Below, piece by piece: positions 1-6,098 of a DNA stretch of 10,717 bases. The DNA is from Gammaproteobacteria bacterium (GTDB lineage: Bacteria > Pseudomonadota > Gammaproteobacteria > Eutrophobiales > Eutrophobiaceae). The notes below the pieces were generated by a model. That model had not been told where the DNA came from, ran no database searches, and was given only the letters and a program-made list of their open reading frames with translations. The position numbers and the translations under genes are program-made. Every line of letters begins with the position of its first letter. Within the stretch, counting starts at the first letter, position 1. The DNA lies in NCBI GenBank assembly GCA_015661095.1, contig JACVQI010000139.1, positions 1 to 10,717 on the forward strand. The letters are read 5' to 3'.

Positions 1-1564
1 CACACAGGCACTGGAATGCAGGGTAGGCCGGATTGTCGAAATCGATATCGATCAGGTTGTCGACTTTCCGGACAAAGCCGATCAATTCCCACTGCAGGCC
101 TTCGGCCAGCGCCAGTGTGCCGCCGACGGAGAGATTCAGGTTGCGGCTGTGTTCCGGTTCCAGGTTGGGATTACCGACTTCGCAACAATCCATCAGGTAC
201 AATTCCTCGGCGTCCGGCAGGCGGAAGGCCGTGCCTAATGAGGCCCGTGCGTACAGGTCGTCGCGGAAGTTGTGTTGGCCGCTCAGGTTCCAGACGGTTT
301 GATCAGCCTCGCCACTGGTTATGTTGTATCGGACGCCCACCGCGATGAGGGTGTTTTCAAACAATAATTCGGACGTGCGGATCTGACCGAAGATGCCGTG
401 TGCCTGTTCCGATTTGTCCGCGATCAGCCAGACGTCGTCGCGGCCAGAGAACTCCTGGTAATCGTAACCAAGGGCGTAGTCGAGGCCATGGTTGGTGGTA
501 ATCTTCGCGCCGGCGGTGACACCGAAATCCTCAAAGCCCCAAAAGGTATCCTGATACAGAACCGTCTGAGTGCCGGTCAGGTTGCCGGACGCATCCAGAT
601 CATTGGTGATGTGATCCCATTCCGTGTCCCAATCGTGGTAATAACCCTTGAGATAGGCATCGATGTTGTCACCGATACGGAAGTCCAGTTTAGCGGTAAC
701 CAGATCTTCCAGGCGCGCATTGTTGCGGATCGCGGCCTGGTAGGGTTGGACATTGTCCACTTCATTGTCGGTGTGCTGGTACAGGATACTCAGCCGGGTG
801 GCGTCGGAAAAGTTGTAGGCGTATTTCGCGCCGAGAGTCAGCACCTCGTAACCCCGTTCCCGATCGGTGCCGCTGGGCTGGAATTCATTCAGCGGGATCG
901 GCCGGTACCCGTCGGATTCATCCTGTGAGGCATAGACCACGAGTTGATGGTTGCCGATGCTGGTCCGGTAATCGCCCGCCACATGGTAACCGTCATTGCC
1001 ATCGAGACCGGCTTCGATCGAACCGGCGGGTTCCTCGCTGAAGGAGCGGGTAACAACGTTGACGACGCCGGCGACCGATTGCGTGCCGTAAAAGATCCCC
1101 TGACCGCCGTACAGGACTTCGATGCGCTCGATCATGTGTGCCGGGATTGTGTCCAGCGGCGCAGTCGTGTTATAGAGCCGGTTGTTGATACGGACGCCGT
1201 CGATTAACCACAAGGTATCTTCACAACGCGCGCCTTGCAGGGAACAATTCATGTAGTCGAACGGGCCGTGCTTCGGCGCGATATACAGGCCCGGCACCTG
1301 CATCTGCAAAGTTTGGCTGAGGTCGAGATAACCACCCAGTTTGATGGTATCGGCGTTGACGATCTCCAACCGGTTGCCATAACGGGACAACTCGCCGGGA
1401 ATGGTTTCCTCCAGTCCCTGGCCGGTGATTAGAATCTCCTCATCCTGTGAGGTTGCCGATCCTTTCGTTTGCGTCCAGCCCGTGGGACTGTAAAAGGAAA
1501 GTATCCAGGCAGCGCAACAAACAAGTGTCGCACTGGAATAATGTGTCTTGAAATTCGCGCGCAT
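1..1564 (-). CDS. TonB-dependent outer-membrane receptor, N-terminal part (3' end beyond window)
   Basis: An uninterrupted reading frame of 521 codons runs from the ATG at 1564 off the left edge of the window. Residues 1-30 contain a basic start and a hydrophobic stretch, consistent with a signal peptide. EEILITG (about 42-48) resembles a TonB box. A plug domain follows (about 50-173): it contains VPGLYI, LWLIDGVRINNRLY (118-131) and IERIEVLYGGQGIFYG (145-160), then GVVNVVTR, all typical of TonB-dependent receptors. The remainder is aromatic-rich beta-barrel sequence with ASLGTAFRLPDAEELYL and NPNLEPEHS, a classic barrel signature. Such proteins import siderophores, cobalamin, metals or glycans across the outer membrane using TonB energy; the substrate cannot be told here. 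Cysteines C107/C114 in the plug and C460/C461 in the barrel are notable. A weak GGGA lies about 9 bases before the ATG. The gene is transcribed divergently from the amidotransferase gene. Confidence 0.93.
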   Translation of the reverse strand, partial: MRANFKTHYSSATLVCCAAWILSFYSPTGWTQTKGSATSQDEEILITGQGLEETIPGELSRYGNRLEIVNADTIKLGGYLDLSQTLQMQVPGLYIAPKHGPFDYMNCSLQGARCEDTLWLIDGVRINNRLYNTTAPLDTIPAHMIERIEVLYGGQGIFYGTQSVAGVVNVVTRSFSEEPAGSIEAGLDGNDGYHVAGDYRTSIGNHQLVVYASQDESDGYRPIPLNEFQPSGTDRERGYEVLTLGAKYAYNFSDATRLSILYQHTDNEVDNVQPYQAAIRNNARLEDLVTAKLDFRIGDNIDAYLKGYYHDWDTEWDHITNDLDASGNLTGTQTVLYQDTFWGFEDFGVTAGAKITTNHGLDYALGYDYQEFSGRDDVWLIADKSEQAHGIFGQIRTSELLFENTLIAVGVRYNITSGEADQTVWNLSGQHNFRDDLYARASLGTAFRLPDAEELYLMDCCEVGNPNLEPEHSRNLNLSVGGTLALAEGLQWELIGFVRKVDNLIDIDFDNPAYPAFQCLC

Positions 1565-1916
1565 GATTTAAAGTCCCGACCAGTCAGACCCAGGGGATCA
1601 TCAGAATGGCCAACAACCCAAACAGGTGGCAACCTGTGACCGTACACCTGGTGTAATGCTAATTCCTTGTTAACCTTATGAATAGGAATAAGTTATTGAT
1701 TTTATCGCTGCATATTGCCACAGCCGTTTCCAACCTTCAACTGCGTGTGTGTATGCTTAATACATGTGACTATGTCGTGTACTGCCGGGACTTGTTTGCT
1801 GGTTTGGCATTAATGATGACAGGCAAGTTTTCCCGGCCGTCCTTGCGAATGGTTGTAATCTATACTGTAATGATTGCGACCACTCAAAATATCTGGCTAT
1901 GCGGAGGAAGTAACTA
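1565..1916. other. Divergent intergenic region between receptor and amidotransferase genes
   Basis: This 352-base AT-richer stretch must hold the 5' regions of the leftward receptor gene and the rightward amidotransferase gene. The receptor-proximal part carries two dyads (1622-1637 and 1643-1655), listed separately. A TATACT at 1861-1866 could be a -10 box for the rightward gene, but no good -35 lies at the right distance. A GGAGG at 1903-1907 is the ribosome binding site of the amidotransferase gene. A 79-codon frame crosses the region but has no ribosome binding site or recognisable protein. I see no convincing cobalamin riboswitch. Confidence 0.6.
1622..1655. promoter_or_regulatory. Tandem dyads upstream of the receptor gene
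   Basis: Two perfect inverted repeats lie side by side. The first is ACAGGT, a 4-base spacer, ACCTGT (1622-1637). The second is TACACC, one base, GGTGTA (1643-1655). They share an AGGT/ACCT half-site and are separated by 5 bases. They sit about 60-90 bases before the receptor's ATG. The one-base spacer of the second dyad cannot form an RNA hairpin loop, so a dimeric repressor or activator site is the likelier reading there. The first could be either a DNA site or an RNA hairpin in the leader. It does not resemble the Fur or Zur box as I know them. Confidence 0.45.
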
Positions 1917-2792
1917 ATGTGCCGTTTCACGCTCTATCTCGGCCCGCCGATCCGGCTCGACTCGCTGCTCATTACGCCCACGCATTCGCTGATCCGCCAG
2001 AGCACGCACAGCCACGAACGTGAAGAACCGCTGAACGGCGACGGCTTCGGGGTCGGCTGGTATGCCAGGCATTTCACCGGGGATCCGGCAGTATTCCGCT
2101 CCATCACGCCGGCCTGGAACAACCGCAATCTGCACAACATCGCCCGGATCATCTCCAGTGACTGCATCCTGGCCCATGTCCGGGCCGCGACCCAGTTCAG
2201 CGGCGTCAATGAAGCCAATTGCCATCCGTTCCGTTACCAGCAATATCTGTTCATGCATAACGGCGACATCGGTAATTTTCACGCCGTGCGCCGTCCGCTG
2301 ATCAATTCGGTATGCGATGAGGCCTTCAGCAATATCTTCGGCAGCACCGATTCGGAATATTTCTTCGCGGTATTGATCGACGAGATCCTGCACGGCAGTC
2401 ACACGGGCGACCCGAGTAACCAGCTGGCGTCGGCATTGGATCGGACCATCGTGCGTGTCGTCGAGACGGTCGCTGAACATGGAGCAGGGGAGTCCAGCTA
2501 CCTGAACTGCGCGGTATCCGATGGCACTCACGCAGTAGTGTCCCGTTTCGCCAACGACAAGGAGCATCTGCCCGAATCACTCTATTATTTTCTGGGGGAT
2601 TTATATCCGCGGGCGGAGATAGACGAAACCAGGGAGAACGGCATCGAGGAACGCTCGGTCATCGTCAGTTCTGAACGTCTGACCCAGGACGCCGGCTGGG
2701 AAACGATCCCGCCGAATCATCTCACCATCCTGCGGCGTAATCGCCTGCCTGAGTTGCGACCCTGCAGTATGCCTTCGCCATTGGTCAACTGA
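1917..2792 (+). CDS. Class II glutamine amidotransferase (YafJ/EgtC-like)
   Basis: The 291-residue protein begins MCRF, so removal of Met leaves the N-terminal nucleophilic Cys2 of class II (Ntn) glutamine amidotransferases. Other family motifs follow in order: NGDGFGVGWY (40-49), HVRAAT (87-92), NCHPF (101-105), FMHNGDIGNF (112-121) and GSTDSE (142-147). These form the glutamine-binding and catalytic site that releases ammonia or cleaves gamma-glutamyl bonds. The layout matches stand-alone YafJ/EgtC/DUG3-type enzymes rather than the glutaminase domain of a larger synthase. EgtC acts in ergothioneine synthesis, but no other egt gene is nearby, so the substrate is unknown. A good GGAGG precedes the ATG by 9 bases and the start is fixed by Cys2. 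The protein is probably cytoplasmic and looks intact. Confidence 0.93.
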   Translation: MCRFTLYLGPPIRLDSLLITPTHSLIRQSTHSHEREEPLNGDGFGVGWYARHFTGDPAVFRSITPAWNNRNLHNIARIISSDCILAHVRAATQFSGVNEANCHPFRYQQYLFMHNGDIGNFHAVRRPLINSVCDEAFSNIFGSTDSEYFFAVLIDEILHGSHTGDPSNQLASALDRTIVRVVETVAEHGAGESSYLNCAVSDGTHAVVSRFANDKEHLPESLYYFLGDLYPRAEIDETRENGIEERSVIVSSERLTQDAGWETIPPNHLTILRRNRLPELRPCSMPSPLVN

Positions 2793-2842
2793 CAGTAATA
2801 AAGTAGGGAAAACATTACCTGCAAATAACATACTCCTGTTCC

Positions 2843-2871
2843 TTGACATTCATAGTCTACATATATAGACT
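2843..2871 (+). promoter_or_regulatory. padR promoter (TTGACA, 17 bases, TAGACT)
   Basis: A perfect -35 hexamer TTGACA lies at 2843-2848. Seventeen bases later, at 2866-2871, TAGACT matches the -10 consensus at four of six positions. Transcription would then begin about 2878. That is the second in-frame ATG of padR, so the message would be leaderless or nearly so. No Shine-Dalgarno sequence precedes either ATG, which fits this reading. The core promoter is covered by the palindrome at 2848-2877. Confidence 0.6.
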
Positions 2872-2877
2872 ATGAAT
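2848..2877. promoter_or_regulatory. 30-bp palindromic operator, probable PadR autorepression site
   Basis: Two perfect 12-base arms, ATTCATAGTCTA (2848-2859) and TAGACTATGAAT (2866-2877), flank a 6-base spacer. The site starts at the last base of the -35 box, contains the -10 box and covers the first ATG of padR. PadR-family regulators commonly bind dyads in their own promoters as dimers, so autorepression by steric block of RNA polymerase is the natural inference. The binding itself is inferred, not seen. Confidence 0.7.
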
Positions 2878-3189
2878 ATGCCGCGTAAACCGAACAGCTC
2901 CCCACAAACACTCGCACTACTGGCAGCACTACTGGAATCGCCCGGTCTCTGGCGTCATGGTTACGATCTCGCGCAAGCAACCCGGCTTCAGTCCGGAACG
3001 CTTTATCCACTGCTTATGCGGCTGGCGGACCAGGGGGTCTTGGACTCTCGATGGGATATTGACGGCGACAATCGCCGGCCGCGTCATGTGTACCGCTTAA
3101 GTACCACCGGAGTTGCATACGCGAAGACTCAAGTGAGAGAGGCCGTTCAGCGTACCAGCAAGTCTCGTTTGGCAGGTGTAACGACATGA
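2872..3189 (+). CDS. PadR-family transcriptional regulator
   Basis: A 105-residue protein with the PadR winged helix-turn-helix. The pattern LALLAALLESPGLWRHGYDL (14-33) is followed by SGTLYPLLMRLADQGVLDSRW. The wing NRRPRHVYRLSTTG precedes a short C-terminal helix. It belongs to the short PadR-s2 type lacking the long C-terminal dimerisation domain. Such proteins bind palindromic operators and release them on ligand binding, and often repress an adjacent membrane-protein gene. The start may be ATG 2872 or ATG 2878; the promoter position and absence of a ribosome binding site favour 2878 as a leaderless start. The stop overlaps the next start as ATGA (3186-3189), so it is translationally coupled to its neighbour. 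The ligand is unknown. Confidence 0.92.
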   Translation: MNMPRKPNSSPQTLALLAALLESPGLWRHGYDLAQATRLQSGTLYPLLMRLADQGVLDSRWDIDGDNRRPRHVYRLSTTGVAYAKTQVREAVQRTSKSRLAGVTT

Positions 3190-3305
3190 GTATTATGCGT
3201 GGTTTTTTCAAACTTGTTGCGAGGGCAATAACAGCGCACGCCAGGCACATGCTACCCAGCCACCGTCATGAATGGGGCTCTGCAATGGATACTCGATCAT
3301 ATTGA
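3186..3305 (+). pseudogene. N-terminal fragment of the PadR-coupled membrane protein, ended by a frameshift
   Basis: A 39-codon frame begins at an ATG overlapping the padR stop (ATGA), with AGGTG nearby as ribosome binding site. Its end, LPSHRHEWGSAMDT, resembles the start of a proteobacterial family encoded beside PadR genes. In that family an arginine-rich segment followed by EWxxAMxxEL leads directly into an LxHI...ALRWALGCV segment. That continuation is present here, but in the neighbouring frame from about 3291 (LDHIDVPICALRWALGCV). The frame stops at TGA 3303-3305. The missing bases between the halves would be two, or two plus a multiple of three. I infer one original gene from 3186 to 3807. 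Confidence 0.6.
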
Positions 3306-3807
3306 TGTTCCCATTTGCGCACTGCGTTGGGCATTGGGTTGTGTTATCGCAAGTTACAGTGAGAGGTTACATATCATGAATCGTTCCGATCTGCGCATCG
3401 CCAAATGGCTGCTGAGTATCGAGGCGCTGGTTAGTTTCGCGCCTATGACGTTGTTATGGCTGGTGAGGGTCATTCAACTGCGGCGCTTTTTGGGCGAACC
3501 GGGCATAGTCTTGGCCACGGCTTATGCAACCATTGCGCCGCTGGCATTGTTACTCGCGCTGCGTTATATCGTGTTCGGCCGGCCACCAAATTTTCGCGGT
3601 CAAATCGCTTTGGTGGCCGGTTTCGGCCTGATCGGTATGCTACAAATTATTGCCATATACACCGCACCAGGACCGAATTTTTCCTGGTATCAGGGTGAGT
3701 GGGTTTTCGTCCTGCTTTGTTCCATCTTGCCGGCATTGTGTTGTCTGCATCTGTCGCAACTAGCAGAAAGTCCGCCGCGACCGACTGGCGCGAATCTCAC
3801 CGGATAA
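3268..3807 (+). CDS. Small membrane protein of the PadR operon (major part, probable frameshift victim)
   Basis: This open frame would give 179 residues. It contains CALRWALGCVIASYSERL (17-34), the conserved entry segment of the PadR-partner family. Four hydrophobic helices follow at about 44-70, 79-103, 111-132 and 144-163, so it is an inner-membrane protein. The in-frame ATG at 3268 has no ribosome binding site. Its first residues (MNGALQW) read out of frame through the end of the natural N-terminus, so 3268 is probably not a true start. The original start is likely 3186, coupled to padR. Alternatively translation could begin at a later Met, such as residue 37 (ATG 3376, preceded by GAGAGG), giving a shorter four-helix protein. 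The function of this family is unknown to me. It is likely controlled by the operator at 2848-2877. Confidence 0.7.
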   Translation: MNGALQWILDHIDVPICALRWALGCVIASYSERLHIMNRSDLRIAKWLLSIEALVSFAPMTLLWLVRVIQLRRFLGEPGIVLATAYATIAPLALLLALRYIVFGRPPNFRGQIALVAGFGLIGMLQIIAIYTAPGPNFSWYQGEWVFVLLCSILPALCCLHLSQLAESPPRPTGANLTG

Positions 3808-3817
3808 TTCCGACCGG

Positions 3818-4819
3818 CTATTCCCGCGGTTGCGGGCGACTCTTGATCTCCTGCAATAATCCACCGGTGCCCATGGCCATGATATCCGCCGAAGTGACCG
3901 GCAGGTCCGCGGCCAGTCTTTGCAGCACCAGGTCCAGGCCATTCAGTTTCGGCGAACGCGCGCAGCCGGGTAGCCCCAATACCGGCCGCTTACCATGCCG
4001 GCCAAGTAATAACAGATTGCCGGGATCGGTCGGCATGCCATAGTGCAGCACTTCGCCTCCGCTATTTATAATCGCCATCGGAATGATGTCGCGGCGATCG
4101 ACAATGGCGGAGGCGCCGAAAATCAGGATCACGTCGAGGTCCATCTTCAGCAAGGTCTGTAAAGCCTGCGTCAATTCGGCTGTGTCATGCTGGCAGCGTA
4201 ATTCCCGGACAATCGTGTAGTCCAGATCGGCCAGGCGCTCGGTCTGAACTGCTGTTGTTTTATCGAGCACCTGTTCCCGGGTGCCGGCCAGACGGGTCTG
4301 GATAAAGCCGACCCGTTGTGTGCGAAACGGCAGTACGCGCAGGATCGGTTGCAATCGCCGCGCGGCTGTACGGCAGGACTCCAGTGTCGCCGAATCGACA
4401 GCGAAGGGAATGATCTTGATGGTGGCGATCATATCCTCCGGTTGGATATGCGCCAGATGCGGCAGGGTGGCGATGGTCAGTGACTCATGCACCCGGTTGA
4501 TCTGATCGATGCCTTCCCGGTTGACGTGCAGCAAACCGTGCCGGGTGGTACGTATATTACAGCGGCCGGTAAAGGGCGAGTCCAGTTGCATAAACTCACC
4601 GGTAACCGCCTGGGCCAGTGTATGCGCCGCCGTGTTCTCGTCGATATCGCCGGCTTCGAGCCTGGCCACAACGATACTGTTAATGCCGGCCTGTTGCAGT
4701 TCAACGATATCCGCGGTTGTGATGATATGCCCTTTCTTCAAGGCGCGGTGTTTGAGTTTGATACTGTGAGCAACGATGGCTTGCTCTGTCTGCTCTACGG
4801 GTTGTTCGCCGAAATACAT
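3818..4819 (-). CDS. MoeA-like molybdopterin-binding protein of the XdhC/CoxI cluster type
   Basis: A 333-residue protein that matches the molybdopterin-binding half of proteins often annotated as molybdopterin-binding/NTP-transferase fusions. Landmarks are FGEQPVEQTEQAIVAHS (3-19), SPFTGRCNI (81-89), KIIPFAV (135-141), GASAIVDRRD (235-244), HYGMPTDPGNLLLLG (259-273), LPGCARSPKLNG (283-294) and a terminal RPQPR. The MoCF-type fold binds molybdopterin and probably helps insert or transfer molybdenum for cofactor of xanthine or CO dehydrogenases. I chose ATG 4819: it overlaps the upstream stop as TAATG, has AGGA upstream, and matches the family start. The alternative ATG at 4843 adds eight residues and lacks a ribosome binding site. 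The nucleotidyltransferase (MocA-like) domain expected after RPQPR in fusions is absent. Third gene of a leftward operon. Confidence 0.85.
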   Translation of the reverse strand: MYFGEQPVEQTEQAIVAHSIKLKHRALKKGHIITTADIVELQQAGINSIVVARLEAGDIDENTAAHTLAQAVTGEFMQLDSPFTGRCNIRTTRHGLLHVNREGIDQINRVHESLTIATLPHLAHIQPEDMIATIKIIPFAVDSATLESCRTAARRLQPILRVLPFRTQRVGFIQTRLAGTREQVLDKTTAVQTERLADLDYTIVRELRCQHDTAELTQALQTLLKMDLDVILIFGASAIVDRRDIIPMAIINSGGEVLHYGMPTDPGNLLLLGRHGKRPVLGLPGCARSPKLNGLDLVLQRLAADLPVTSADIMAMGTGGLLQEIKSRPQPRE

Positions 4820-5511
4820 TATGCAGTCCTGCGATGCAGGCATTGAGTGATCTGCGCCATGATGGCAATGGCGATTTCCGCCGGTGACACGGCGCCGAGG
4901 TCCAGACCGACGGGACCGTGGATGCGGGCTTGTTGCGCCTCCGTATAGCCATGTTCCGCCAGCCGGTTGAATCTGGCCTGCTGAGTTTTGCGGCTGCCGA
5001 GCGCGCCGATATAAAAGGCGTCCGACTGCAATGCGATGCGCAGCGCGGGGTCGTCCAGTTTGGGATCATGGGTGAGGGTGACAATAGCGGTGCGCGCGTC
5101 CGGCAGCAAGGCAGTCAGTGCCGCATCGGGCCAGTCGGTGTTGAGTTCCACATCAGGAAATCTGGCCGCGGCGGCGAAGGCCTGTCTGGGATCGACAACC
5201 GTCACCTGGTAATCACAGAGTGTCGCCATGGCGGCCAGGACCTGGCTGATGTGCACGGCGCCGATGATGATCAGCCGTAGCGGCGGATTGTAAGGTTGCA
5301 GGAAGAGTGTCGCGTTCTCCGCCAACAGGTATTGATTGGATTGCAGGGCCTGCTGTGCCAGGGAGCGCTGGACCTCGGTCAATGCCGTACCTGCGACAGC
5401 GCCATCCTGAAAATACAGCGATTGTGTTCCATCCTGCAGATTCGTGATCAGTACCACCGCCCGTTTTTGCTGACGGGCGTCGATGAGTTGGTCCAGGGTA
5501 GTCAGGCGCAT
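4819..5511 (-). CDS. XdhC family protein, C-terminal Rossmann domain
   Basis: A 230-residue cytoplasmic protein. Residues 79-220 form the XdhC C-terminal Rossmann domain: RLIIIGAVHIS (79-89), VVDPRQ (105-110), LTHDPKLDD (146-154), YIGALGSRKT (167-176) and IHGPVGLDLGAVSPAEIA (197-214). Residues 1-78 are a less conserved N-terminal segment. XdhC binds molybdenum cofactor, promotes its sulfuration and inserts it into xanthine dehydrogenase; CoxI-type relatives serve CO-dehydrogenase-like enzymes. The first glycine-rich loop reads GAVHIS where GxGHIG is usual, a mild deviation. It lies 11 bases after the stop of the XdhC N-terminal gene and its own stop overlaps the next start. With the upstream small gene it makes up a split XdhC. 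Confidence 0.9.
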   Translation of the reverse strand: MRLTTLDQLIDARQQKRAVVLITNLQDGTQSLYFQDGAVAGTALTEVQRSLAQQALQSNQYLLAENATLFLQPYNPPLRLIIIGAVHISQVLAAMATLCDYQVTVVDPRQAFAAAARFPDVELNTDWPDAALTALLPDARTAIVTLTHDPKLDDPALRIALQSDAFYIGALGSRKTQQARFNRLAEHGYTEAQQARIHGPVGLDLGAVSPAEIAIAIMAQITQCLHRRTA

Positions 5512-5522
5512 GCGGGCAGGGG

Positions 5523-5846
5523 TTAATGGGACAGCAACGGTTCGACATAAATCCGGATACGGCCGCCGCAGGCAAGGCCAACTTCCCAGGCCCGTTCATT
5601 CGTCACTCCATATTCGAGGATGCGTGGTTGGCCGGAACGTATAACAGCCAGGGATTCAGTGATGACCGCGGTTTCCACACAGCCACCGGACACCGAGCCG
5701 GTAAAAGCGCCGCTCGCATCCACCACCAGTTGACTGCCGCGCGGGCGCGGCGAGGAGCCCCAGGTTTCAATGACCGTGGCAATGGCGAGTTGTTTCCCTT
5801 GTTGCGCCCAGGTGCGGGCGGTCTGCAATATGTCTTCGTTGGGCAC
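5523..5846 (-). CDS. XdhC/CoxI family protein, N-terminal domain
   Basis: A 107-residue protein equal to the XdhC_CoxI N-terminal domain. Diagnostic motifs are TVIETWGSSPRPRG (24-37), GSVSGGCVE (50-58) with its conserved cysteine, and EVGLACGGRIRIYVEPL (88-104) with a second conserved cysteine. Both cysteine motifs are intact. In many genomes this domain is encoded separately from the Rossmann domain, as here. It is expected to act with the downstream protein in molybdenum cofactor sulfuration or insertion. The start used is GTG 5846; no strong ribosome binding site precedes it. It is the first gene of the leftward operon and divergent from korA. Confidence 0.88.
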   Translation of the reverse strand: MPNEDILQTARTWAQQGKQLAIATVIETWGSSPRPRGSQLVVDASGAFTGSVSGGCVETAVITESLAVIRSGQPRILEYGVTNERAWEVGLACGGRIRIYVEPLLSH

Positions 5847-6098
5847 GGGATAAATGGGTTGTTTTGAGTGACGGCCGGATTGTAACGAAACCTTATGGGT
5901 TTGTCAGAATCGAAAGTATAGACCGAGTGTATACCCTTAGTCTTCCTAAGCGATTCTGAAATATAACTATGCAGATCCAGATGTCACAGGTAAACAGGAA
6001 ATATAATCATAAATTAACCAGAACCGGTCAGCGTAAAACAGGCATTTTTCTGGTAAGATAACAGCTAATGGTAATTTTGCGATGGTTGATAATCAGGC
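5847..6098. other. Divergent intergenic region between the XdhC operon and korAB
   Basis: These 252 bases hold the 5' regions of both flanking operons. A nested inverted repeat at 5904-5959 is listed separately. A perfect TATAAT lies at 6002-6007, about 90 bases before korA, but the sequence 15-19 bases upstream is a poor -35. It could serve an activator-dependent korA promoter. TATACT, reading leftward at 5922-5917, is a possible -10 for the XdhC operon, also without a good -35. No strong ribosome binding site is visible just before the korA ATG. No coding frame stands out. Confidence 0.5.
5904..5959. repeat. Nested inverted repeat, potential three-way junction
   Basis: Outer arms TCAGAATCG (5904-5912) and CGATTCTGA (5951-5959) pair over 9 bases. 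Inside are two more perfect hairpins: GTATA/TATAC (5916-5920 with 5930-5934, 9-base loop) and CTTAG/CTAAG (5936-5940 with 5946-5950, 5-base loop). The second inner hairpin abuts the outer stem, and one base separates the inner hairpins. Together they can form a compact three-way junction on either strand. On the minus strand it would lie in the leader of the XdhC operon, if transcription starts upstream of it. It might equally be a protein-binding site. It matches no RNA family I recognise. Confidence 0.5.

Noticed and set aside
398..928. Long plus-strand frame of 176 codons
   Set aside because: It is the antisense of the TonB-dependent receptor, whose minus-strand frame gives clear plug and barrel motifs throughout.
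1565..1916. Possible cobalamin riboswitch upstream of the receptor gene
   Set aside because: Minus-strand fragments such as GGGAAA and TCCCGGCAGT loosely recall the consensus, but the GGTG, CCCGC-ACTG and terminal ACCTGCC-type elements are not present in the right order.
1678..1917. 79-codon plus-strand frame whose stop overlaps the amidotransferase ATG
   Set aside because: It has no ribosome binding site, no recognisable motif and an intergenic-like composition. The TAATG overlap arises from the amidotransferase ribosome-binding region and looks coincidental.
1914..2567. 217-codon minus-strand frame
   Set aside because: It is antisense to the amidotransferase gene, which has all catalytic motifs; the antisense product resembles nothing.
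5526..5867. 113-codon plus-strand frame opposite the first XdhC gene
   Set aside because: The minus-strand frame carries the GSVSGGCVE and GLACGG motifs; the plus frame is its shadow.
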